Positions 9,906 through 20,050 of a DNA stretch of 64,000 nucleotides are shown here, one piece after another (the stretch's first letter is position 1; the number at the start of each line of letters is the position of its first letter). Both the position numbers and the translations under genes were made by a program. The notes below the pieces were generated by a model, which was not told the origin of the DNA, did no database searches, and was given only the letters and a program-made list of their open reading frames with translations. Source of the stretch: SSF26 sp037443945 (GTDB taxonomy: Bacteria; Chloroflexota; Anaerolineae; J102). The stretch is taken from assembly GCA_037443945.1 (NCBI GenBank), contig JBBINH010000008.1, positions 1-64,000 on the forward strand, read 5' to 3'.

Positions 9906-11978
9906 TTACCGGCCGGTAGCCGAATGGATCCGCCCCTGCTCCCGTGCTGACACAACAGCATGACGCCACCACCAGAGAGTCGCCAGCAGGACGAAGACGA
10001 TATACGCACCGCCCAAAGTCCAGCCGATCCGACGAAGAGGATAACGGATGGCCTCGCCGCTCATGGTCAGCGCGTCACCCGGCCGCAGGGTCCACGAGCG
10101 CACCAGCGCCGGACCCGGCTCGGGATAGAGGACGAGGGTGTATTGGGCCGTGGTGTTGGCGCTCAACTGCCTCCACTCCTCGGCCTCGCGACGCCACAGT
10201 GCGCTCAACACGGTTGCAAGGGGATCGGCCACGGGGCGTAGGGCGGCATTCTCCAGGGCAAGGGCCTGCTGTTCCCAGAGGGCCAGGGATGGACGCAGGT
10301 CAAGCGTTTCCTGGAACCGGGTACGGCTGCGCCAGAAGGCCTCTTCTTCTACCCACCGCAGCACCGACGGTTGCCAAAGCGCGGCCAACACGGCCCATTC
10401 CGGTTCGGCAGGTAGACCGGCTGCCAGCGCCCGCTGGCGCCGATCGAGTTCGGAAGCATCGGCAAAGGGCAGCTCGAGGATGAGGGTGGGCGGCTGGGTG
10501 CCCGGCGAGCGGACCGTAACCCCCTCTACGGCGTACAGGCGCTCGAGCAATGTCTGGATCAACGCTTCGCCTCCCCGACGGGGGACCAGCAGCAACCGCA
10601 TTTGCCGCAGCCCCGGTCGGGTCGTGACTTCGAGATGGATCGCAGTGAGCCGGGCAAAACTGCCCCCCGGTGGCGTCACGGCAACCGTCGGCAAGGCCTG
10701 TTCCACCACGGCACGGGCGGCAGCGGGTCCCTCCTTTTGCAAGACGGTCATCGCCCAATCGCCGACGAGTCGGGCCCGTGTGGCGGCCAGGGTAGCGCTC
10801 TGGGCGGGTAGGGCACCGGCTGCCACCAGGCGGTCCAGGCGGTCGAGATAGGCAGCGGCTAGGGCAAATTCCCGGCGGTGACGGGCTTGCTCGATAAGGG
10901 CGCTCAGGTCGCGTTCAACGATAGCGGCGATCTGGGGATCGCGCACCCCGTTTTCCAAGACCAGGGCCAGCACATCGGTCGCCAGGACAAGGTAGGTCGG
11001 ATCGGGAGGCTCGCTCTGCCCTGCCCGGTAGCGGTACAAGTCGGACAAGGCCACATAGGCTGCCGGTTCCGTAGGCGCCTGGCTCATGGCCTGTCGATAA
11101 GCAGCCACGGCCAGAGGCAGATACCGGGCCAGACGGGATGACTCCAGCTCCGCCGGTACGGTGGCCATAAGCAGACGGGTGTATATGTCGCCGAGGGCCT
11201 TGTAAGCCGTCGCCGGTGCTGCGGGTGCAGCCGTGGCCTGTCGGGCCGCCTGCAATTCGGCCCATACGGTGGGCCGTATGGGCACGTAGTCGACGGCGGT
11301 CTCAGGATCCCGGCCGTCGTAGGACCAGGTGATCGTCTCGGCCGAGAGTTTGTAGTTCGGCGGACTCAGCCATAGCCAGGACTGCGGGTTCGGCGGTTCG
11401 GCCAGGGTCAAGGTTAGACGAGCGCTCTCCAAACGGCCCGGCCACACCTGTGCCGTCCGTTCGAGAGGATAGCGAAAGCGGACAAACAGCCCCTCGCCCA
11501 GAGGCGCCCGGTAGGTCAACACCAGGTTCAGGCGCTCATCCGCCGCCAGGTTCACCTCGCCTACCCACCACTGGTCACGGCCGGGCCGGATAACGACCTC
11601 ACGACCGGCTGCGGTCAGTTCGGCCCGAACGGCAGCGCTGCCTTCGACGGCATAACCCGGAAAGGCGACGCGCAGCGTCGCCGGACGGGCTTTGTCCGTG
11701 TTATGCACCTTGTAAATGCTTTGCACATCCACCCAGGCTTGATTCCCGTCATCGTCCAGGGTCACATCCACCATCAACGCCAACAAACGCACCGGACCCG
11801 GTTCCAGAGGCATGAGGGTATACCCTCCGGGATAGGCATCGGCGGCCGTGGCCGTATCCGCAAACGCCAACCTCAAAACGAGCAGGAAGAGGATAACGCC
11901 TCGGTAGAGGAAGCAACCGTTGCCTCTCGGCAGGAAGCGGATGGAGCGCATACCGAAACGCTTGGGCCGGCTTTGCAT
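9906..11978 (-). CDS. Unknown exported protein with C-terminal membrane anchor
   Basis: A 690-residue protein I cannot assign to a family. It has a signal peptide (GVILFLLVLRLAFADTATAA, about residues 28-47). A beta-rich part of about 200 residues follows, resembling a secreted Ig-like region. Next comes a long helical section around residues 240-450 that may contain TPR-like helices. One transmembrane helix near the C-terminus (IGWTLGGAYIVFVLLATLWW) ends it, followed by a basic tail. The ATG at 11978 has an AGGG sequence about 9 bases upstream. An earlier in-frame start exists at 12104 but would overlap the divergent gene. It probably forms an operon with the downstream transglutaminase-like protein. 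Confidence 0.75.
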   Translation of the reverse strand: MQSRPKRFGMRSIRFLPRGNGCFLYRGVILFLLVLRLAFADTATAADAYPGGYTLMPLEPGPVRLLALMVDVTLDDDGNQAWVDVQSIYKVHNTDKARPATLRVAFPGYAVEGSAAVRAELTAAGREVVIRPGRDQWWVGEVNLAADERLNLVLTYRAPLGEGLFVRFRYPLERTAQVWPGRLESARLTLTLAEPPNPQSWLWLSPPNYKLSAETITWSYDGRDPETAVDYVPIRPTVWAELQAARQATAAPAAPATAYKALGDIYTRLLMATVPAELESSRLARYLPLAVAAYRQAMSQAPTEPAAYVALSDLYRYRAGQSEPPDPTYLVLATDVLALVLENGVRDPQIAAIVERDLSALIEQARHRREFALAAAYLDRLDRLVAAGALPAQSATLAATRARLVGDWAMTVLQKEGPAAARAVVEQALPTVAVTPPGGSFARLTAIHLEVTTRPGLRQMRLLLVPRRGGEALIQTLLERLYAVEGVTVRSPGTQPPTLILELPFADASELDRRQRALAAGLPAEPEWAVLAALWQPSVLRWVEEEAFWRSRTRFQETLDLRPSLALWEQQALALENAALRPVADPLATVLSALWRREAEEWRQLSANTTAQYTLVLYPEPGPALVRSWTLRPGDALTMSGEAIRYPLRRIGWTLGGAYIVFVLLATLWWWRHAVVSAREQGRIHSATGR

Positions 11979-12050
11979 TGTCTCATCCCTTCTGCTATGC
12001 TGAGCTGTGGTCAAAACAACGTCCTGCCGATCAAAAACCTTGCATTGCCG

Positions 12051-12356
12051 ATGGCTCGTCTCAATCTGATCATGACCTGGGATATCCGCCCAGGCCGCGA
12101 ACAAGAGTACTCGGAATTCATCAACGAACGTCTGGCACCCGGCCTGGTGGAAATCGGCCTGTCGCCCACCGATGTCTTCTACACCACCTACGGCCGCGTA
12201 CCGCAGATCATGGCCATCTTGGAGGTCGAGAGCGCCGAAGCGCTGCGGCAGGCTTTGCGCTCGCGACGCTGGGCCGAGCTGAAGGCCGAGTTATTACAAT
12301 ACATCGAAAATTATCGAGAGCGAGTCATCCGCGCCGATTCGGGCAATTACTTCTGA
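12051..12356 (+). CDS. Small dimeric alpha/beta-barrel-like protein
   Basis: A 101-residue protein beginning MARLNLIMTWDIRPGREQEY. The pattern of a strand, then 'RPGREQEY.EFINERLAP', resembles ferredoxin-like small proteins of the antibiotic-biosynthesis monooxygenase or NIPSNAP/EthD type. No catalytic residue can be named. The frame is open upstream to 11703, but that part overlaps the divergent 690-residue gene. The ATG at 12051 gives a compact protein whose start matches such domains. The two divergent starts are 72 bases apart and could share regulation. Confidence 0.6.
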   Translation: MARLNLIMTWDIRPGREQEYSEFINERLAPGLVEIGLSPTDVFYTTYGRVPQIMAILEVESAEALRQALRSRRWAELKAELLQYIENYRERVIRADSGNYF

Positions 12357-12805
12357 AAGGGAACCGGCAGGCCCGGACGAACCCTCAGAAGGTACGGCAG
12401 CTCGGCCTCCGGCCAGGGGAGAGAGGAGAGGCAGGGGAACAGACGAGGGTGCGGCAGCATGACGCAACCTCTGGACAAGAGCCAAAACGAAGGCCGTTTC
12501 CGCAGCGGTCGGTGGCCGGGAACCGGAAACGGCCGGCGAGGGTGTCGGGCGATATGGCGAATGAGTACATCCTCGGCCGAAAACGGCCGGTGGCAACTCT
12601 ATTGTAGCACAGGAAGGCCAAAACGCCGGGGGAAAGCCGATAAACGAATAACCGCCGGCCATCGCCCACGTCATTTTTAGAGGAAATCGTAAGCGAATTG
12701 TTGGCCGGCACGTCTCGACGTGTGATGAGAACCTGGTACATTGAAAGCAGGCCCGTTTTCGGCTCTGCGGTTCTATCCTCCTCGATGCTTTGGCGTTCAT
12801 TGCCC
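12357..12805. other. Intergenic region before the C25 protease gene
   Basis: About 449 bases without a convincing gene. It contains a 10-bp inverted repeat (12492-12501 with 12525-12534, GGCCGTTTCC arm), a further GGCCG/CGGCC hairpin near 12570, and an extended -10 at 12734-12742. Short open frames here lack ribosome binding sites and family resemblance. Confidence 0.5.
12734..12742 (+). promoter_or_regulatory. Extended -10 before the C25 protease gene
   Basis: TGG followed by TACATT lies 64 bases before the chosen start codon. No good -35 match is visible. Confidence 0.4.
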
Positions 12806-15800
12806 ATGTCCCTTTTGCGCTACCTTTTGCGGCCGTTGTGGCTCCTCATCTTCTTCTTGCTTCTGCCGGCGCAGGCCACCCAGGCCGAGCCGACGGCCGG
12901 TTTGCATGTCCTGGCCACCAACGCCGACGGTCTGGTGCTCGAACTGCTGACACCCGGCTACGAGCTGATGCCCAGTCCGGCAGGCCCGGAGTATCAACGT
13001 CTGGTGGCGCCTGGCTACGATTGGAGCCAGGAGGCGGTTCCCGGTACCCCCCAGGTACCGGTCCGGTCGGTTTTGGTGGCACTCCCTCCTGCGGGCGAGA
13101 TCAGCGTGCGCCTGGTGGCAGACGAGACCCTGGCGCCCCGACCCGGCGTCCGTCTGGAACCGGCCCCTTTTGCCGAACCGATCCTGGACCCGCAGACCGG
13201 CGAGCTTACCGGCACCCGGCAGGTCTATCCTCGCGACCGGGTCGCTGCCGCCAAACCCTATCAACCCTTCACCGTGGGTGAGATCGGCTACCTGCGCGAT
13301 CAGCGCTTCGTGCGATTGACCTTGCGACCTTTTGAATATCGGCCCAACGGCAGTCTGGTCCTCCATCGACGGCTTGTGGTGGCCGTCCATTGGCCGAAGG
13401 TAACCGAACCCACGCCGTCACGGCCCGACCCCTATTTCGAGCCGATCCTGCGCCGGGCTTTTATCAATGCCGAGCAAATGGCCCTGTGGCGGACCGACGC
13501 CGGCACCACCGTCGCCGCATCTCCGACCTCGCCACCTGCGGCCGGGGCCGTAGCCGCTCAACGCCTGCGCATCCATACCGCGGCCGAGGGCATCTACATC
13601 GTGACCTATGCCGATGTGGTGGCAACCGGTGTCAACGTGAGCAAAATCGTGCCCCGTACCTTTCGGTTGGAAAGCGGCGGCAGCACCCGCCCCCTCACCG
13701 AGCATGCTCTGTTCGTTTTCGGCGAGGAAGACGGCCGTTTCGATCCGGGCGATTACCTGCTCTTTTTCGGTCAAGGCGCCGACAGCCGGTATACCCGTGA
13801 GCAGGTGTACTGGTTATCCTGGGGTGGGGCGCCGGGCCTGCGCATGAGCGCCCGTTCGGTGGCGCCTACCGCAGGCGGAACACCTGTCCTCGACTACCAA
13901 CACACGGACCACTTTGAGGAAAACACCACCTATCTCAGCTCGTTGCCGCCTGCAGGGGTGGCCGCTCGCTGGTACTGGGACCGTTATCAGGTCGGAGGCC
14001 GCAATCCGATTGCCCGCCTGAGTTATCCTGTTTCGCTCTCGCGTCCCTTACCGGGTCGAACGGCCCGGCTCCGGGTGGCGGTGCGCGGCTTTACCTCCTA
14101 TTTCGAGGTCAACCCCGACCACAGCCTCCAATTCTTCATCAACGATGTGCTCGTAGGGACGGGAACCTGGGACGGTCAGGCCCTGTTCGACGGCCGCTTC
14201 GATTTCCCTACCGATTTGCTGGCCGAAGGCGAAAACGTCTTTGCGCTCTTTGCGCCCAGCGACACCGGTGCCAGCACCGATGTGGGCTATCTGGACTTTT
14301 TTACCCTCACCTATCCTCGCGCCCTGGTGGCCTTAAGCGGCCGGCTTGCCTTTGCAGCACCCGGCTCCGGCCGCTATCTGTTTACGGTGGACGGCTTCGA
14401 CACCGATGGCATCGAGGCCTTCGATGTCGGTGACCCGACGCGGCCGGTACGCCTTTTGGACGGAGAGACCACCGATGGCCACTATCGCTTCAGCGACGAG
14501 GCAACGCCCACAAGCCGCTATTGGGTGCAGACGGTGGCCCAACGCCGCCGCCCCGACCGCATCGCCCCGGATTACCTCAGCCACTACCGTTCGCCTGCCA
14601 ACCAGGCCGATTACCTCATCGTCAGCCATGCCGATTTTCTGGCCGCCGTGGCGCCACTGGCCCAACATCGCCAGAACCAGGGCTACCGGGTGCTCGTGGT
14701 GAATGTCGAAGATGTCTACGACGAGTTCGGCGACGGTCTGGCCACACCGGAAGCCATCCGTGCCTTTGTAGATTACGCCTACCATCACTGGCAGGCGCCG
14801 GCGCCGGCCTTTCTCCTCCTGGTGGGCGATGGCACCTATGATCCGCTGAACTTCAAGCAAAGCGGCCGTCAAAACTACATCCCGGCTTTGCTCGAGCTGG
14901 TCGATCCCTTCCTGCGCGAGACGGCCACCGATAACCGTTTTGTAACCGTGGCCGGCGACGACATCTTGCCCGATCTGTTCGTGGGCCGTCTGCCGGTCAA
15001 CAGCCCGGCCGAGACGACAACCCTGGTGAACAAAATCATCCAGTACGAAACAGAACCCTGGCCGGGCGATTGGAGGCTGCGCAATCTGTTCGTGGCCGAT
15101 AATGCCGACACCGCCGGCGATTTTGCCGCCCTAAGCGATGAAGTGGCCGATCGCTTGCTGCCGGGTCTTTATGACGAACACAAACAGAAAATCTACCTGG
15201 GGGTCAACTACAGTTCGCCGGTGAGCGCGCGCGGCAACATCCTTCAGGCCTTCAATGCCGGGGTATTCCTCAGCAACTATACCGGCCACGGCCAGGTAGC
15301 CCATTGGGCCTCGGAGTTCCTCTTCCGCAGCGAAGATGCTGCCGGCCTGGTGAACGGCCGACGGTTGCCGGTGCATCTGTCCATGACCTGCCTCGACGGC
15401 CGTTTTCATGAAATCGGCAGCGATGCCCTGGCCGAAATCCTGGTGCGTAACCCGGCCGGTGGCGCCGTCGCCGCCTGGGCTGCGACGGGTCTGGGGGTAG
15501 CCCACGGCCATGACCATCTTCACCGCGGCTTCTATCGGGCTTTGTATGCCGAAGGGGAGCAACGCCTGGGCGCCTTAACCCTTTTGGGTAAACTGGCCCT
15601 CTTCACCGGCGATAGCCTGGGTGTCTTCCACGACCTGATCGACACCTTTACGCTTCTCGGTGACCCGGCCCTGCGGTTGGAGTTGGCTCCGGCCGACCTG
15701 GCCCTTGTGCTGGAAGCAGGCCCGACGCGACCGTTGGGCGCAGGCGAGACCCTGGCCTTGCGCTATCGGCTGCGCAATCTGGGACCGATGCCGGCGCCGG

Positions 15801-17521
15801 ATGTGGTTGTGCGCATCGACCTGCCGCCGTTGCAGAACCTGACGGCGGTCGGCGACACCGGGCCGTTGGTCATCCGAGCCGGTCGGCCCATCGAGGTGGT
15901 GGTGGGTAACCTGCCGGCCGAGGCCGACGTTCGCCTGACCATCAGCGGCGTTGTGCCGACGACGCCCATAGAGCCCCTCTTTACCGTGACCGCCGAGGCC
16001 CGCAGCGGCTGGCGCGATGCCGAACCCGGCAATAACACCAGTCTTCCTCTGCGGGTTGAGATCATTGCGGCCGATGATGACGAACCCAACGATACCCAGG
16101 CCCTGGCAACGCCCTTGACGGTACCGCAGCGTCGCCCGCGCCGTAGTTACCATGTGGCCGGCGATCAGGACTGGTTCGTCTTCGCCGCCCAGGCCGGGGT
16201 GCGCTATCGTTTCTTCACCGAACGCCTCGGTGCAGGCGGTGATACCCTGCTGGTCCTGGTCGATACGGCCGGCCAGGAGTTGGCCCGTAGCGACGACATC
16301 GGCCCTGGGTTCCCATGGTCGGCGCTAAGCTGGACGGCGCCGGTGGACGGACGATTCTATGTAGTGGTCACCCGCCCGGACGGGGCCCAGATACCCTTCT
16401 ATTACGACCTGGTAGTCGAGCGAATCTTCGACCATTTCCTGCCGATCTGGTGGCACCACTCGAGCGCCACACGACCGACCCCGACGCCCATGCCGACGGC
16501 CACCCCCACGCCGACGGCCACGGCGACGGCCACGCCAACGGCCACGCCTACACCGACGCCGACGCCTACCCCAACGCGCACGCCCACACCAACCGCGACG
16601 CCGACGACCACCCCGCCGCCGGCCGGCACCTGCCTGCCCGTTCCTCACACCGTGCTGCCCCTGCCCGGCGCCCCCAAAGCGCTGATCGCCGCCGAAAACC
16701 GGGTTTTGGCCGGTCTTTTTGATAACGATGCCCTGGTCATTATCGACAGCATAACCCAGGATATCCTGGGCGCCCATAACAGCGGTGGCGATCTGCCCAA
16801 CGGCCTGGCCGTCGGCAACGGTCGCTATTATGTCAGCCATCGTCAGGATGGGATCGTGGCCGTCTTCGACCTGGCCACCCAGGCGCCGGTGGTTCGGTTT
16901 GCGGCCGGCGCCCTACCTTGGGGGTTGGCCCTGGCGCCCGACGGGCTTTATGTGGCCAATTTCGGCGACGATACCGTCACCATCCACGACCCTGTGACCG
17001 GGATGCTTCGCAATACGGCCTATGTATCCGGCAAACCTTCCTTTGTCTTGCCGTTCAATGCCGGCGTGTGGGTCACCCGCCAGGAAGGCGACACCGGCCT
17101 GGTTGTGATTACGGCCGGGGGTGCCATCATCAACCCCATCAACGGCATACCGGCCGGCGCCCGGCACCTTGCCCTGGATGCCCGCACCGGCTTGCTCTAC
17201 GTAGGCCATCCCGGCAGCCATAGGGTGTATGTCGTCGATACGAACCTGCGCCGCTTGCATACGGTGTTCCCGTTGCCGGCTGCGCCCTATGTGCTGGCCG
17301 TCAATACGGTCAACGAACAGCTCTATGCCGTCGGCGCCGAAACCGACATGCTCTACGTCCTCGACCTGCGACAAGGCACCTTGATCGGCCAGGTGCCGGT
17401 CGGTCATCAGACGGTAGCCCACGGCGGCCAGGGCTTGGCCTACCTGAACGGCTTCCTCTATGTGGCCAACGACGCCGACCGCACGATCACGGTGCTGGAG
17501 GCCGGCGCCTGTCGCCGCTGA
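12806..17521 (+). CDS. Giant secreted gingipain-type (C25) cysteine protease with C-terminal beta-propeller
   Basis: A protein of about 1571 residues. Signal peptide: LRPLWLLIFFLLLPAQATQA. A C25 propeptide-like region and a carbohydrate-binding-like beta domain come before the peptidase domain at about residues 600-960. His828 in NYTGHGQVAHWA and Cys862 in SMTCLDGRF match the gingipain His/Cys dyad. After it come a CARDB/DUF11-like domain, a PPC-type domain (DDDEPNDTQALATPL, DQDWFVFAAQAG), the tract FDHFLPIWW, a Thr-Pro linker (nt about 16474-16620) and a YVTN-type propeller of about 290 residues. Gingipain relatives are extracellular endopeptidases. The start is uncertain: ATGs at 12785 and 12806 both leave a usable signal peptide and neither has a clear ribosome binding site. 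Confidence 0.9.
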   Translation: MSLLRYLLRPLWLLIFFLLLPAQATQAEPTAGLHVLATNADGLVLELLTPGYELMPSPAGPEYQRLVAPGYDWSQEAVPGTPQVPVRSVLVALPPAGEISVRLVADETLAPRPGVRLEPAPFAEPILDPQTGELTGTRQVYPRDRVAAAKPYQPFTVGEIGYLRDQRFVRLTLRPFEYRPNGSLVLHRRLVVAVHWPKVTEPTPSRPDPYFEPILRRAFINAEQMALWRTDAGTTVAASPTSPPAAGAVAAQRLRIHTAAEGIYIVTYADVVATGVNVSKIVPRTFRLESGGSTRPLTEHALFVFGEEDGRFDPGDYLLFFGQGADSRYTREQVYWLSWGGAPGLRMSARSVAPTAGGTPVLDYQHTDHFEENTTYLSSLPPAGVAARWYWDRYQVGGRNPIARLSYPVSLSRPLPGRTARLRVAVRGFTSYFEVNPDHSLQFFINDVLVGTGTWDGQALFDGRFDFPTDLLAEGENVFALFAPSDTGASTDVGYLDFFTLTYPRALVALSGRLAFAAPGSGRYLFTVDGFDTDGIEAFDVGDPTRPVRLLDGETTDGHYRFSDEATPTSRYWVQTVAQRRRPDRIAPDYLSHYRSPANQADYLIVSHADFLAAVAPLAQHRQNQGYRVLVVNVEDVYDEFGDGLATPEAIRAFVDYAYHHWQAPAPAFLLLVGDGTYDPLNFKQSGRQNYIPALLELVDPFLRETATDNRFVTVAGDDILPDLFVGRLPVNSPAETTTLVNKIIQYETEPWPGDWRLRNLFVADNADTAGDFAALSDEVADRLLPGLYDEHKQKIYLGVNYSSPVSARGNILQAFNAGVFLSNYTGHGQVAHWASEFLFRSEDAAGLVNGRRLPVHLSMTCLDGRFHEIGSDALAEILVRNPAGGAVAAWAATGLGVAHGHDHLHRGFYRALYAEGEQRLGALTLLGKLALFTGDSLGVFHDLIDTFTLLGDPALRLELAPADLALVLEAGPTRPLGAGETLALRYRLRNLGPMPAPDVVVRIDLPPLQNLTAVGDTGPLVIRAGRPIEVVVGNLPAEADVRLTISGVVPTTPIEPLFTVTAEARSGWRDAEPGNNTSLPLRVEIIAADDDEPNDTQALATPLTVPQRRPRRSYHVAGDQDWFVFAAQAGVRYRFFTERLGAGGDTLLVLVDTAGQELARSDDIGPGFPWSALSWTAPVDGRFYVVVTRPDGAQIPFYYDLVVERIFDHFLPIWWHHSSATRPTPTPMPTATPTPTATATATPTATPTPTPTPTPTRTPTPTATPTTTPPPAGTCLPVPHTVLPLPGAPKALIAAENRVLAGLFDNDALVIIDSITQDILGAHNSGGDLPNGLAVGNGRYYVSHRQDGIVAVFDLATQAPVVRFAAGALPWGLALAPDGLYVANFGDDTVTIHDPVTGMLRNTAYVSGKPSFVLPFNAGVWVTRQEGDTGLVVITAGGAIINPINGIPAGARHLALDARTGLLYVGHPGSHRVYVVDTNLRRLHTVFPLPAAPYVLAVNTVNEQLYAVGAETDMLYVLDLRQGTLIGQVPVGHQTVAHGGQGLAYLNGFLYVANDADRTITVLEAGACRR

Positions 17522-17555
17522 GCTTGCCGAGTCGGCTCCAACCGCACGGCAGCCC

Positions 17556-18749
17556 TCAATCGCTATAGATCCGCGTGTCCGGCCTGAAAGCAGCCCACGA
17601 GAACCAGAAGTGGTTGATCCCGACCACAGGCGTCAGTTGTCGACCGGCCAGAGGTCCGGCCACGGCCCGGCCCAGGTTATCCCAGGTGCTGCCGGTTTCC
17701 TTATCGCGGAGGCCGGTATCATCTCGGTAGAAGGTGAGCCGACGACCGTCGAGTTCGGCCGCAAAGGCGGTCACTGCGCCCACATCCCGTCCCGTGGCGA
17801 CGGTGAAATTGTCAACGGCCGAGGCGGTCCCCTCCTGCCAGACGATGACGACGGCCATGCCACCGACCGTATCGTTGACAACCCCCTGACGGGCAAGGAC
17901 CTCGTAAGGATAGGTCACCGCCTCGCCCGCCAGGTCCAGGGTAAACACCCGCGCCATGGCCGGCAGGGTGTCCGGGATGTCCGGACCCTGATAGAGGAAC
18001 GGAGCGCTGCGGATGGCATCGTAACCGACGTAGGGGTTGCGACCGTAATCGCGACGATACCCTGTTTCCCGCGAAAGCACCTGCCCTTGGGGATAGGCGG
18101 TCTTGAAGTCGCCCCAGGCCACGATCGTCGCCGGATAAAACCGCAGCCGCCGACCGGCGAATTCGCCGGCAATGGCCTCACCGGTGGCCTGTTGCCACCA
18201 GCTTTCCGTCTGGCGATCGTACATGATGAGATTGCTGAACCGCAGCCGGCCGGTGGTCCCGAAATCGAGCACCCGCTCATCCACCTGACGGATAAAGGCG
18301 ATGCCCGTGTTGCACAACGGGCAATAGGTCACGGCCAGGGGCAGATCGCCGACGGTGTCGTTGACGATTTCATGCCACATCAGAATCTGCAGGGGGTAGG
18401 CCCGCACGTCATCCCCGACCTGAATCAAAATGACCGGCTCCTGATCCTGAAGCCACCCGGCGGCCGTCGTCACATCCACAAAGCGAGGCCGGTCGATGGC
18501 GGGAATCCCATCTTTGGGTGGACCGCCGGAGAGGATCTCGGCATAGGACACGGTATGCCGGCTGAAATCGGTGCGGAATTCGCGCTCGGCACCGGACGGA
18601 GGCGGTTCCGGCGGCAGCAGGGATGGGGCCGAAACCGTCGGACTCGGCGGCGGCGGAGCCGTTGACAGGGGTTGTGCGGCCGGAGAGGGCGCGGTACAGG
18701 CCGTTGCCACCCACAAACCTATCCATAGGAGTTGCCGTAGGCGAAACAT
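17556..18749 (-). CDS. DUF3179-family lipoprotein
   Basis: A 397-residue exported lipoprotein starting MFRLRQLLWIGLWVATAC, with the lipobox Cys at residue 18 and a Pro/Ser-rich spacer of about 40 residues. The rest is a DUF3179 domain with hallmark motifs AYPLQILMWHEIVND, TYCPLCNTG and SWWQQATGEAIAG. The paired Cys in CPLCNTG suggests redox or metal binding; the biochemical role of the family is not established. The start at 18749 is supported by GAGGGG a few bases upstream. It converges with the C25 protease gene (34 bases apart) and diverges from the glycosyltransferase. Confidence 0.88.
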   Translation of the reverse strand: MFRLRQLLWIGLWVATACTAPSPAAQPLSTAPPPPSPTVSAPSLLPPEPPPSGAEREFRTDFSRHTVSYAEILSGGPPKDGIPAIDRPRFVDVTTAAGWLQDQEPVILIQVGDDVRAYPLQILMWHEIVNDTVGDLPLAVTYCPLCNTGIAFIRQVDERVLDFGTTGRLRFSNLIMYDRQTESWWQQATGEAIAGEFAGRRLRFYPATIVAWGDFKTAYPQGQVLSRETGYRRDYGRNPYVGYDAIRSAPFLYQGPDIPDTLPAMARVFTLDLAGEAVTYPYEVLARQGVVNDTVGGMAVVIVWQEGTASAVDNFTVATGRDVGAVTAFAAELDGRRLTFYRDDTGLRDKETGSTWDNLGRAVAGPLAGRQLTPVVGINHFWFSWAAFRPDTRIYSD

Positions 18750-18885
18750 CTTGTCCCCTCTTTGGGAAACACAAAAACGCAAGGCGGCTTGTCTCGGTAT
18801 CCTTACTGACGCCCTCCTCGCATGACGTCTTACTTTGGGGAGCGTTTTCACGGTCCTGGTTGCTGCTCCCTCTTCTTTTCGTTTC

Positions 18886-18894
18886 TGGTATCAT
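18886..18894 (+). promoter_or_regulatory. Extended -10 immediately before the glycosyltransferase start
   Basis: TGG followed by TATCAT ends 6 bases before the ATG at 18901, so transcription would begin at or next to the start codon. There is no Shine-Dalgarno sequence, which fits a leaderless mRNA. Confidence 0.5.
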
Positions 18895-18900
18895 GCGCCC

Positions 18901-20016
18901 ATGCGTCTTCTCTTCGATGCCCGCACCCTCCAGGACCATTTTCCCGGCATCGGCCGTTATGTGTTCAACCTGCTGAGGGCATTGGCCCCGCTCTGGGAAG
19001 GTGAGATCTGGGTTCTCTACTGTCCCGATGCACTCAACACGCGCTTTGACCTGGCGGCGCTGGCCCAACACCCTAACCTGCATCCGATCCCCGTCGCCGT
19101 GCCCGTCTTTCATTGGCGCGAACAGACCGATCTACCCCGCCTGATCGGCGTCATCGGCCCCGATCTGGCCCATCTTCCTTATTACGTACGGCCCTTGCGC
19201 CCGGGGGTTCCCAATCTGCTCACCCTGTTCGATGCCATTCCCCGTCGTTTCCCGGCCGGCTATCCCCCTATGCGACGCTGGCTGATCGAGCTGATGCAAC
19301 GCCTGGCCATCCGCAGCGCCGATGGCTTCGTGGCCATTTCCCAGGCGACGGCGGCCGATTTTCAGAAGCTCTACGGTGTGCCCGCGGACCGTATCACGGT
19401 CACGCCGTTGGCGGCCGATCCCGTGTTTCGGCCCCAACCGCCGGAGGTTGTGGCGTCGTGGCGACAACGGTGGCGCCTGGAAAAACCCTATGTGCTCTAT
19501 GTAGGTTCGCATCACCCTCACAAAAACCTGCGACGCCTGCTCGAGGCCTGGGCCCGGCTGGATGCCGGGGAGACCCTGCTGGTCATCGCCGGCGCCGGCG
19601 ACCATCGCCATGCCGAACTGCGGCGGCGGGTCGAGGCTTTGGGTTTGGCCTCCCGGGTGCGGTTGTTCGTCGATTTTCCGGCCGCCGAGTTGCCGGTCTT
19701 GTACGGCGGCGCCACGTGTTTTGTGTTCCCTTCGCTGTATGAGGGTTTTGGCCTGCCCGTCCTAGAGGCCATGGCCTGCGGCACGGCCGTGGCCTGCAGC
19801 CGGACTTCCAGCCTGCCGGAAGTGGCCGGTGACGCCGCCTGGTTCTTCGACCCCACCGACACCACGGCCATTGCCGCTGCCCTTGACCGTCTGCTGGGCG
19901 ACCCGGCCCTACGCGATGAGCTGCGGCACCGCGGGTTGGCCCGGGCAACCGCTTTCAGTTGGACGCGCACGGCCCAGGAGACGATAACGGCCTATCTTCG
20001 CCTGGCCGGAGGATGA
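18901..20016 (+). CDS. Glycosyltransferase, GT4 family
   Basis: A 371-residue GT-B retaining glycosyltransferase that transfers a sugar from a nucleotide donor to a cell-envelope or exopolysaccharide acceptor. The N-terminal domain begins MRLLFDARTLQDHFPGIGRY, typical of GT4 members. The donor-binding domain carries VLYVGSHHPHKNLRRLLEAW and the E-x7-E region SLYEGFGLPVLEAMACGTAV. Length is normal. Donor and acceptor cannot be told. The gene stands alone here rather than in a large polysaccharide cluster. The start is fixed by the domain start and the adjacent promoter. Confidence 0.93.
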   Translation: MRLLFDARTLQDHFPGIGRYVFNLLRALAPLWEGEIWVLYCPDALNTRFDLAALAQHPNLHPIPVAVPVFHWREQTDLPRLIGVIGPDLAHLPYYVRPLRPGVPNLLTLFDAIPRRFPAGYPPMRRWLIELMQRLAIRSADGFVAISQATAADFQKLYGVPADRITVTPLAADPVFRPQPPEVVASWRQRWRLEKPYVLYVGSHHPHKNLRRLLEAWARLDAGETLLVIAGAGDHRHAELRRRVEALGLASRVRLFVDFPAAELPVLYGGATCFVFPSLYEGFGLPVLEAMACGTAVACSRTSSLPEVAGDAAWFFDPTDTTAIAAALDRLLGDPALRDELRHRGLARATAFSWTRTAQETITAYLRLAGG

Positions 20017-20050
20017 TTATCGGCCTGTCGTCCCCCTAAGAACCGCCTCC

